Both the position numbers and the translations under genes were made by a program. A model generated the notes under the pieces. It was not told where the DNA came from and made no database searches. It saw nothing but the letters and a program-made list of their open reading frames with translations. 64,000 bases of DNA from Wuchereria bancrofti (taxonomy: Eukaryota; Nematoda; Chromadorea; Rhabditida; Onchocercidae): assembly GCA_005281725.1 (NCBI GenBank), contig SSBO01000013.1, positions 1,238,281 to 1,302,280 on the forward strand, in the 5' to 3' direction. How positions within the stretch are numbered: the first letter of the stretch is position 1; every line of letters begins with the position of its first letter. Positions 37,911 through 48,658 of the stretch are shown here, in pieces.

Positions 37911-38140
37911 TTTAAGAAAAAAAAGAAATGCATTGTTGTGGATGAAAGAAGAATAAATCGCCAGCAAAGCGGTGCAAAAATCAATAGGGCGGGGAAATAA
38001 GAAACCGCGAAAAGAAGAGGGTCGTTGGAAATAATTATCAGTTATTATTATGTTGTGCAAATAGTATAATAGTGACGCAGAAAAAAATCAGCACTTTTAA
38101 AACACAACTAGTTTTTGATAATCCAAAGCCAAATTCTTCC
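37911..38140. mobile_element. Copy B-specific insertion in RNF13-like intron 11
   Basis: Copy A has a short intron tail here (about 16345-16386), while copy B has roughly 200 extra bases. The insert is purine-rich and locally GC-richer (GCCAGCAAAGCGG, AGGGCGGGG, GAAACCGCG). It has no open frame, and no terminal repeats were identified. Its origin is unknown. Confidence 0.4.
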
Positions 38141-39168
38141 CTTAGTAGATAACAGAAGGCTCTTCTGTTACTGATCGACGTGATCCTGAATCTATAGGTA
38201 TTTTTCCTTCGGAAGGAGTTGCTGAAAGTGAAAGAAATCGCTGTCTAACAGTCTTAGCAGATCAACTTATGTCGATCCTGAATTAGAGGTCGAACTGTCC
38301 ACTGATAATCAACAAAATGTAAGTATTTTGTTCTTCCAGGGCTTGAATGCGCTTAAAAAGGATATAATCTACCATTGCTTTTTAAAATCGAAACAGTTTT
38401 AGTTTCTTTCTTTTTACATGCGTGTTTTTATCATAAATGTCAATGTACTACACACTTTAATTGAACTAGCGCAGAAATGAATTTGTTAGTGGATGAATAT
38501 TTTTCAGGTCGTAAATGAAGAATTTTGTATTAGCGAACCTATTGCAAATGTGTCAATATGTGTCAGACATGGGTATAACATTTAAACTTTTTTAATGGTT
38601 GATGTTGTCTTACAAATTTTTTTGGTGAAATAGTCATGTTGTCATCAAAAATTCTAAAGTAAATTATGAAAAATAACATATGGAAACAATAGAAAAAAAC
38701 AATACTAAAACCATCACGAAGTCCAGAAAAAGCATCAAAACCACATAAGAACTTAACTTACCAACATCAGTTGACTTAAAAGAAAAAACCATAGAAAAGA
38801 AAATGTATAGAAAAGGAACCAAAAAAGAAAAAAAGCAATAAGATTTAAAAAAAGAAAAAAATTCCAGATCACATTTCAATTGTACTGTTAATTGATTATG
38901 AAGGTGTTGGTAATCGGTATAGCAAGATTTAAGGGTATATTCCTGGTTTCTGTGATTGCTTGATTTTCTTTTAACTCTCACTGAGGATACATTAAAGAGA
39001 CTCTTATTATTGACACCTTCATATTCAATTTCAGTGTGCGGAACTCCAGTGTCTGCTAATTTAATTTCAACTGTTAATGGCTCGACAGAACATGATTTGA
39101 GTGTTAGTGAGCAAGCTTTGACGGGTGAATTTGAAGATGCAAGCAGTGTTCAGCAAGAGCATTATTGA

Positions 39169-42100
39169 AACTAGTCAGAATGATATTCTTTTTAGCGGTT
39201 ATCATTACTTTTCAGCTTAAATGATCGAGATTCAGCTAATTAGAGCTCATTTCTGAGTTATTATGTAAACCTGTTTCTGATAAATTTATTTTTTTGCAGG
39301 CTCCCAATTATTAGAAAAAGAGATTTAGTTAATTCCCACATCAGGAAGAAGTTGAAATTTGTCGATCTGTGCCTAGTAGTTTATTGAGAAAGTTTTGTGA
39401 GCTTTTCGAATAAATTTTAAATTCTTAAATAGCTGATGCTTTAGTTTTCCATCCTGTGCCTCTAATTAACTTTCCAAAGCAACAAATTCGACAAGTATTT
39501 CATTTTTCATTTCAACGGCACAACAAACATTTCGTGTATTTTTGAATTGGTAATTCAAATTAATTGCTACACCTCGGTTTCAGGTTTACTAAAAAAAAGT
39601 GTTTGAAAAATCTCCACCCTATTTCCTTTTTCTTGTTCCATATATTTGAATCTGATCTATAAATGTTCAAAACATAGTGAAAATTGTGATCTATAGTTTC
39701 AGGATTTTTTTTGGAGGTAGCATACCAAGTCCCTATCTGTAATATATAGTGATATAAGCAATAAGCATTTATTGAAATGCTGAAGCATTAAACTGAGAAT
39801 AATGGCAACATTCATTTGATAGACAGCTCATTGATTTGTATATCCTAAAAATTTTTTTTTTAAATTTTTTCTCTATATTTTGCATTTAGTGAATTTAAAA
39901 AAAAAAAGTCGTGCTATAAAATAACACATGGTACATTTTTGAGTGGCATTCATATTGAACTTCTAAAAAGTCTTTTAAAAATTTAGACCAGTAGTTCACA
40001 AAAATCAAAAGATAAAAATCACGAGAAAAGTTGCTGACATTTTCCATTATTGCTCACCATTTTGACAACCTGAATTTCTTCATTGTCTTTCTGCTTTTTT
40101 TCCCACTCATTTTTTGTCATCATCACTGCTATACATATAATGACATCTTGTGATCATATAATGACATGTATGATGATATCTTGTGATTTCTTCTTTTTTG
40201 ATTTTCTTAAAATGTTTTTTCTTTTTTTTTATTTCAGAGGTAATTCTTCTTCCTCTTTGTAGTTGCATAATAACAGGGAGATCACAATCAGAGTTTATTA
40301 GACGCCGAATTTCTTCTACCTTTTTATTAAGTTTTTGAATGTTTTTCTTTTTGTATAATATAATTTTGAATTTTTTGATTTTTTTCTTTTGTTTTTTATA
40401 ATGTATAAGTTGTATTTTTTGCTCTTTTCTGATATTTCTAAAATTAATTGTGCCTGTTGAAATCAGCGATAGGCTAAAGAACCTATTGGAAGACATATTA
40501 ATTTGAAGCTATGCAAGTGAGAGATTGCAATGTGGTACAATGCTTGTCGACCTTATCGAGTCTACCTTATGACAAAAGTTAATGATAAATCTGATTGAGA
40601 TCTTTTGTTGTTCGTAGTGACTTCTTATCTTGTCTATACCAAAATTTCAGATTAATTGCTTTGACCGTTAATTTTTGATGTATAAAAAGATTTCAATTGT
40701 GTTTGGTAATTTTGGCAAGAAAAAAATGAAGGAGAAAAAAGACATGAAAACAACACAAGTAGGTCTGTTTATCCGGATTATTATTGCTTATTAATTTGGT
40801 TGATGAGAAAAGGAAGTGGAAATTTCTGGAGAAACAAGTGAGATTTCAATGTATCTGTCAGTGGAAGGGAGACTGTGAAATCAAAATTTTGGTTGAGAAT
40901 TCCCAAGAGGAAATAGGGGTACAAAATGCATGAATAATGCTGTTTGTAATTAAGGAATGTAATAATGATAGAGTAGTATCGTTCATTTTTTCACTTTAAA
41001 TATATTCATAAGTTTTCCAAAATTATTGCATATTCATATATTAGCATTCCTTTAGATTGTTTACATTTTAAATGGTAAAGTTTTAAAAAGAATGATAATA
41101 TTTTGCATGAATAATGCTTTCCGATAGTTATTAACACCAAAAACTAACTTTTTTCTTCGAGCATATCAATAATAATAATAATAATTAGAGAGAGAAAAAA
41201 GGATACAATCAAATTAAAGTTTACAGTGGATAAAAGGATTACATGAAGATAGAAAACATAAGAATGAATTAAATTTAAATTAAATTCAAATACAAATAGG
41301 AAGAAGGGATAATATTGTGCGGCATACTAACCTGCTTGTTACAAATGTATTTACATTTATTCTCATATTAATTTCAATTTGCATAATTTTTAATTTAATT
41401 ACCCTTTTATTAGTTGTTTTATTATCATTTCTTACAATATTAACAAGTAATCGATTACGGTTAGATACAGCAACTTTTATCTCTCATTTTCTTGTATTTA
41501 TTTTTTTTTTGCTCGAACCTAAAGTATTATCTAATTGCTCAACTTAATTAATTGAATACAAGAACTATTATTCAGCAATTCTTATGGAAATTGTCTTTTT
41601 ATGATATAAGTAATCAATTACAATGAAATATAGGAAATAAGTCTTTTATTATTTTCATTAGAACACTCTCATTTCTCTATTTTGTTATAGTTAAATTTAA
41701 TTAAATTCAAATGTAAATATGCTACTTTACAATACTACTAAAGCACTGTGCTTTATTTAGAAATGAATCTTTTATTAATTGTAATTAATTATTGAAATGA
41801 AGTTCTTTTTTTCCTTTCGCATTCAATTAGTTCAGTAAAGATTAAATTATCGTTAAAAATGATAACAAAACTATACAAAGGAACACAAAATACTATCGTT
41901 AAAATTAAATCAAATTTATGAGTTAGGTTCAGCATTATAGTATTTTTTAATTGCAGCAGCTAATCATGATTATTACGGTTAAAGTTCAAATGTATTGAAA
42001 ATCTCTCTATAACCTATTCATCTGGTCTGGTTTAGTCTATTTTGGTTAGCCTAGTCCAGTCTAGTCTAATCTACTCTAACCTAACCTAATTATTTTAAGA

Positions 42101-43500
42101 TAATAAATATTTCTATTTTTCTTATGTTAAAAAAGTGGAAATACTGATACCTTCTCCTCTAAAATTACAGAAATTTTTGCAAGATTATAAATCATTTTTT
42201 GGTACCAAAAATTTAAAAAGGAAGTGAAACACGAGCCGAACTTAATCCGATAAAACTAAGATTGGAGCATTTGTCAGACTAGCATATATTATCATCACTT
42301 TTAGTATGTATATATATATATGTATATATAGATTACTTGTTAATATATATATGTATATATACATATTATATATAATTCAAAAATGAAATCTAAATTAGAG
42401 AATAATAACGGAAAAAAGTTCATATCATATATTTTACTGAAATCCTTAATTGAAATAAATATAAATAATTTCTTGATCTAACTAAATTTCATTCAAGTAA
42501 AACCTTACAAAATAAGAACAGAATGGATCAGATCAGATTTAATTAACTAAACTATAAGCACTGAAATAGGAAATATGAATTATTGCTATAGGATTTTTCC
42601 TGATCTTTAATCAATTAATAATGATTAACAATTACCATGATAATGGATAATAATAATATTTAATTGATAATGATCATGATAATGAAGATAATGATAGTAA
42701 GTTATTATAATAACGTTATAATGATAGTAAGTTATTATAATAACGTTATAATAACTATAGCAGTAGCAATAACAATAATAAGAGATATTTAAGTAAATAT
42801 TATTTAACTTATTACTTTTCTTCGTCTTCTTTGGCTTTTTTCATTTTTTTCCTATTTTTTAATTTTAGTTATTTTTTCTTTTATTAAAAAAATATTCCAA
42901 AGAATGGTAAATATGATACTTATAAATTAGTATTATAGTAAATGCATTAAATTATGCTAACTATTACAAATGGCTGATTGATAATAGATAATTGCAACAT
43001 CAATGATTATAACATTTAGAAATAAACCAGTTCATGACGTGAAAGTTACGTAGCGTAATCTGTGTAAATTTAAGAATGAAAAATGAAGATATATATTAGA
43101 CAAATATGTAATATTCTATTCATTCAAATGTATATTTTAGATGAAATTTCATCAACTTTTGTCAGCCAATAATTAATCAATTAACTGATTAATTAAATCA
43201 AAAAAAAGAGGCTATATAAACATGATAATATTCATAATGTGTGCATTATTTTGCATAACATATTAGAAATAATTCATACAAATAATTTTTGATAATTAAA
43301 AGCTAAAAAGAAAAGTAGATTGATTGTTAAGCAATTTTATGCTAACTGCCTATTATCTCGATGTATTCGTTTAAAAAAAAAGAATATGAATTATTTGTTT
43401 AGTAACATTTGGCTTGCTTATTTTTTACGTAATTTAATTGGCCAATTTTGTTTTAATGAAAGATATTTGAATGAATTAAATTTTAACTGATATTATTAAT
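39169..43500. other. Long non-coding flank of copy B
   Basis: Matches 17414-21594 and then 48448-48658, with copy-specific changes: a segment near 39690-39780 absent from A, loss of about 250 bases relative to A at 18655-18905, and an expanded TA/GTATATA patch at about 42305-42365. No gene is supported. Confidence 0.6.
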
Positions 43501-45361
43501 TCATTTCATACGTTGATGTTCTAATGCAGCTTGTTGTTGTGTAACGGCAGCTAACTGTGATTGTGCAGCTGTTAGGTGGGCTGCATAATTGTTAGCTGGT
43601 ATTAGGCCATATGGCATATATGCATATTGTTCTAGGCCTACCGTACCTGCTGCTGATACTAAAAAAAGAACAAATATACATTTGAAATGAATGATATTAT
43701 CAAGGATAAATAATTATGAGTTATTATTTATCTTCTAAAATTATGAGTCACGAAATGATTCATCCATGCATTTATTTTTTAATGCATTATGCTAATTCAA
43801 TTTTTTTATTTCTAACAATCAATTCTTAATTTTTAATAATATTATAAAGTGAAAAAAAGAAAATTAAACACAAATTCGATAAAATTTAAATTGAAATTGA
43901 ATTATTCTTCACTTTCATTTCAACATCTTATTTTTTATATGCCATTTTAATAAGAGAGAAAGATGAAATCTAATTAATTTACCTGCTGGATGAAGTGAGA
44001 ATGGATTTTGAGCATTAGCTGTAGTAGCACCACCTGCAGCTGCAACTGCTGCAAGTGTTGCATAGTCGATATATTGTTGTTGAGTTTGTGAAGTATTCAC
44101 TTGACCTGCACCAGCCAATGATGTGGTATTTTGCAAACCATTTAGTGTATTCATCAATGGATTACTTGCAGCTGCAGTGGCAGCAGCTGCTGTTGGATAG
44201 AGAAGTTGCGGGAGACTAAAAGTTTTTGAAGATTAAAGTTATCATAAAATTCAAAGTAATTATAATATCAACTAAATATGATAAATTGTTAGGCTTAAAA
44301 ATTTACATTAGCAATCCGTTTTTCTTCTTTTCTTTTAAAATTAAAATAGTAAATTTAAAATGAATACATTAGTAGGTAAGGTAAATATATAAGAAACATC
44401 AAATAAAAAGAAAATTTTAAATGGTAATGACACAACACGCGGGCACACGCACACACATAACAAATTTTTGAGAATTTGTTCATAAAAATTTAAAATTAAT
44501 TGTATCATGTGAAATGAATTTGAAGAAAAATTGAAAAGAAAAGAAAACGAAAAAAATTACCCGGCAATACGACCGGGAAATAAGGCCTGCAGTTGTGTTT
44601 GCAGTGGAATTTGCTGTAATCCGTTAGAAAGCGCTGAAAACAGAAACAAAATTTTTTCTCACAAACTTCACTGGAAATTTGATTAAATTAAATCCTAAAA
44701 AAAGGAAAAATTGATAGAATAAATACAAAAAAAAAAGACAAAAACGTGCAGCAAGCAAGATAACAAACATATTTGTTCATTTTTGAGTTCTTCAATTTTT
44801 AAAAAATTTTTAATGTTCTTTTCAAATGTGAAATTAATTTATTTTCAAAATTTAATTTTTAATAGCGCTAAATGAAATATCTTTTGCAGCTAGTAATTAG
44901 AAAAATTAGCTATGATATATAGTTAGAAAAGCATACATCCAATATTAGTTAATCCAGATGCATAATTAGAATTTTCAAATTGTTGAAAACATTTATTAAA
45001 CACTGAACCAGTTTGATAACATAATAAATTTTTCAATCAAGAAAAGTTATAAAAATAGCCAGTCATTTCCAATATTATAATATCACAGTTAAAATACCAG
45101 ACAATCAATAAAATATCTATTACTCAGCTTTATCATGTTATTTCCTAACAATAACTTTGTTAACTTTGAACTATTTTTAATCTAAACAACTAATATATAA
45201 ATGATAGTAAATTGTGTTTTTATTTTCAAAGGAATTAACCTGAAAGTTGAATATTACCGCGTGGTTTAGCACCCAAATAAGCCAAATTAACATTTGCTTT
45301 ACGGCCATCAATAATCGGATTAGGATCTTTACATGCACGTTCTGCTGCAACCCGATCTTTC
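43501..45361 (-). CDS. sup-12: SUP-12/RBM24-like gene, copy B, 3' exons only
   Basis: Exons equivalent to 3-6 of the copy A gene, on the minus strand and all open: end of the RRM and linker ([17 protein letters not shown] segment, up to the N at 45362), [12 protein letters not shown] (about 44570), the Ala/Gln-rich exon (about 43982-44216) and the last exon (43501 to about 43656). The polyalanine run is shorter than in A. A 2-base loss before the stop changes the end from QRV to QRMK. Exons 1 and 2, with RNP motifs, are missing because the contig ends. There is no disabling lesion in what is present. Confidence 0.8.
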
Positions 45362-47052
45362 NAAATATACATTTGAAATGAATGATATTATCAAGGATAA
45401 ATAATTATGAGTTATTATTTATCTTCTAAAATTATGAGTCACGAAATGATTCATCCATGCATTTATTTTTTAATGCATTATGCTAATTCAATTTTTTTAT
45501 TTCTAACAATCAATTCTTAATTTTTAATAATATTATAAAGTGAAAAAAAGAAAATTAAACACAAATTCGATAAAATTTAAATTGAAATTGAATTATTCTT
45601 CACTTTCATTTCAACATCTTATTTTTTATATGCCATTTTAATAAGAGAGAAAGATGAAATCTAATTAATTTACCTGCTGGATGAAGTGAGAATGGATTTT
45701 GAGCATTAGCTGTAGTAGCACCACCTGCAGCTGCAACTGCTGCAAGTGTTGCATAGTCGATATATTGTTGTTGAGTTTGTGAAGTATTCACTTGACCTGC
45801 ACCAGCCAATGATGTGGTATTTTGCAAACCATTTAGTGTATTCATCAATGGATTACTTGCAGCTGCAGTGGCAGCAGCTGCTGTTGGATAGAGAAGTTGC
45901 GGGAGACTAAAAGTTTTTGAAGATTAAAGTTATCATAAAATTCAAAGTAATTATAATATCAACTAAATATGATAAATTGTTAGGCTTAAAAATTTACATT
46001 AGCAATCCGTTTTTCTTCTTTTCTTTTAAAATTAAAATAGTAAATTTAAAATGAATACATTAGTAGGTAAGGTAAATATATAAGAAACATCAAATAAAAA
46101 GAAAATTTTAAATGGTAATGACACAACACGCGGGCACACGCACACACATAACAAATTTTTGAGAATTTGTTCATAAAAATTTAAAATTAATTGTATCATG
46201 TGAAATGAATTTGAAGAAAAATTGAAAAGAAAAGAAAACGAAAAAAATTACCCGGCAATACGACCGGGAAATAAGGCCTGCAGTTGTGTTTGCAGTGGAA
46301 TTTGCTGTAATCCGTTAGAAAGCGCTGAAAACAGAAACAAAATTTTTTCTCACAAACTTCACTGGAAATTTGATTAAATTAAATCCTAAAAAAAGGAAAA
46401 ATTGATAGAATAAATACAAAAAAAAAAGACAAAAACGTGCAGCAAGCAAGATAACAAACATATTTGTTCATTTTTGAGTTCTTCAATTTTTAAAAAATTT
46501 TTAATGTTCTTTTCAAATGTGAAATTAATTTATTTTCAAAATTTAATTTTTAATAGCGCTAAATGAAATATCTTTTGCAGCTAGTAATTAGAAAAATTAG
46601 CTATGATATATAGTTAGAAAAGCATACATCCAATATTAGTTAATCCAGATGCATAATTAGAATTTTCAAATTGTTGAAAACATTTATTAAACACTGAACC
46701 AGTTTGATAACATAATAAATTTTTCAATCAAGAAAAGTTATAAAAATAGCCAGTCATTTCCAATATTATAATATCACAGTTAAAATACCAGACAATCAAT
46801 AAAATATCTATTACTCAGCTTTATCATGTTATTTCCTAACAATAACTTTGTTAACTTTGAACTATTTTTAATCTAAACAACTAATATATAAATGATAGTA
46901 AATTGTGTTTTTATTTTCAAAGGAATTAACCTGAAAGTTGAATATTACCGCGTGGTTTAGCACCCAAATAAGCCAAATTAACATTTGCTTTACGGCCATC
47001 AATAATCGGATTAGGATCTTTACATGCACGTTCTGCTGCAACCCGATCTTTC
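43672..47052. repeat. 1,690-bp exact direct repeat across the N at 45362
   Basis: 43672-45361 equals 45363-47052 (offset 1,691), with no difference noticed over introns and exons. A single N separates them. It is an unmerged overlap between two contigs of the same copy B sequence, so the apparent extra sup-12 exons are not real. Confidence 0.92.
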
Positions 47053-47070
47053 ATTGTTACCTGTAAAGTT
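45363..47070 (-). CDS. Artefactual second instance of copy B sup-12-like exons
   Basis: Carries exons 3, 4 and 5 again (exon 5 at about 45673-45907), identical to 43672-45361, and 18 more bases (47053-47070) that complete the exon 3 acceptor (TTACCTGTAAAG on +). It should not be counted as an additional gene. Confidence 0.85.
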
Positions 47071-47071
47071 N

Positions 47072-47562
47072 TTATCGTTATAAATGATAATAATTATGCA
47101 GAGGAACACAAAATAGTATCGTTAAAATTAAATCAAATCAAATTTATGAGTTAGGTTCAGCATGACAGTATTTTTTAATTGCAGCAGCTAATTATGATTA
47201 TTACGATTAAAGTTCAAATGCATTGATGTTGCAAAATCTCTATAACCTATTCGTCTAGTCTACTCTAGTTTATTTTAGTTTAGCCTGGTCTAGTCTAGTC
47301 CGTCTAACCTAATCTAGTTATTTTAAGATAAATAATTTTTCTTATGTTAAAAAAAATGGAGAAACTGATATCTCCTCCTCCAAAATTATAGGAATTTTTG
47401 CAAAATTATAAATCATTTTTTGGCACCAAAAATTTAATAAGGAAATGAAAAACGAGCTGAACTTAATCCGATAAAACTTTATAAAAATTAGAGCATTTAT
47501 CAGACTAGCATATATTATCATCACTTTTAGTATGTGTACACACATATGTATAATATACATAC

Positions 47563-47594
<32 letters not shown>

Positions 47595-48447
47595 TAGCAT
47601 ATCATATATATTTTACTGAAATTTCTAATTGAAATGAATATAAATAATTTCTTGACCTAAATAAATCTCATTCAAATAAAACCTTACGAAATAAGGGCTG
47701 AATGGATCAGATCAGATTCAATTAATTAAACTATAAACACTGAAATAGTAAATATGAATTATTGCTATCTAAACTCTACGCTAGCATTAATTGGGATTTT
47801 TCCTGATCTTTAATAATGATTCATAATGATCATGATTAATAATGACCATGATAATGGATAATAATAATAATAATAATGATGACGATAATAATGTTAATGA
47901 TAATAATGATAGTAGTAATAATAACATAAGAGATATTTGAGTAAATATTATTATTTAACTTATTCCTTTTCTTCGTCTTTTTTGGCTTTTTTCATTTTTT
48001 TTCCTATTTTTCAGTTATTTTTTTTGTTAAAATATTTCAAAGAATGGTAAATATGATACTTATAAAATAATATCATAGTAATTGCATCAAGTTATGCTAT
48101 TATAAATGGCTGATTGATAATAGATAATTGCAATATCAATAATTAGAATAACATTTTGGAATAAACCAATTAATGACATGAAAGTTACGTAGCGTAATCT
48201 GTGTAAGTTTAAAAATGAAAAAAATGAAAATATATGTTAGACAAATACGTAATATTCTATTTATTCAAGTGTATATTTTGGAAGAAATTTCATCAATTTT
48301 TGTCAATCACTCAATCAGTAATTAATCAACCAACTGATTAATCAAATCAATTAAAGAAAGAGGCTGTGATAAACATGATAATATTCATAATGTGTGCATT
48401 ATTTTGCATAACATATTAGAAATAATTCATACAAGTAATTTTTGATA
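47072..48447. repeat. 1,376-bp exact duplicate, second instance
   Basis: Identical to 20219-21594. It begins right after the N at 47071 and is continuous with unique copy A sequence at 48448 onward, so it supplies the true right-hand continuation of copy A. Confidence 0.88.
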
Positions 48448-48658
48448 ATATTAAGAGCTAAAAAGAAAAGTAGATTGACTGTTAAGCAATTTTATGCTAA
48501 CTGCCTATTATCTCGATGTATTCGTTAAAAAAAAAAAGAATATGAATTATTTGTTTAGTAACATTTGGCTTGCTTATTTTTTACGTAATTTAATTGGCCA
48601 ATTTTGTTTTAATGAAAGATATTTGAATGAATTAAATTTTAACTGATATTAATTCATT

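Larger units (their letters stand above)
33841..39168 (+). pseudogene. RNF13: RNF13/RNF167-type ligase, copy B, broken in its C-terminal extension
   Basis: The same 14-exon plan as copy A. Signal-peptide exon (33841-33939), PA domain (34422 on, 34979-35047, 35336-35517), membrane span (from 35820), RING-H2 ([31 protein letters not shown] at about 36620-36910) and the ENAPLL segment are all open with intact splice sites. Exon 11 has an in-frame 9-base loss. Exon 12 (from 38149) has a net 4-base loss after CTGTCTAAC and stops at TAG 38284-38286. The exon 14 acceptor region is also changed, so the copy A frame is not restored. The product would lose roughly the last 75-80 residues but keep every recognised domain. 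It could therefore still be functional; 'pseudogene' is a cautious label. Confidence 0.75.
26666..45361. repeat. Copy B of the diverged large duplicated block
   Basis: Aligns with copy A from 4935/26666, through IWS1 and the RNF13-like gene, to about 43294 (copy A 21594), then with 48448 to about 50553 of copy A's continuation. The total is about 18.7 kb against about 18.8 kb for A. Copy-specific indels are frequent. Left of 26666 it is Pao-derived and unlike copy A's left flank. Confidence 0.9.
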
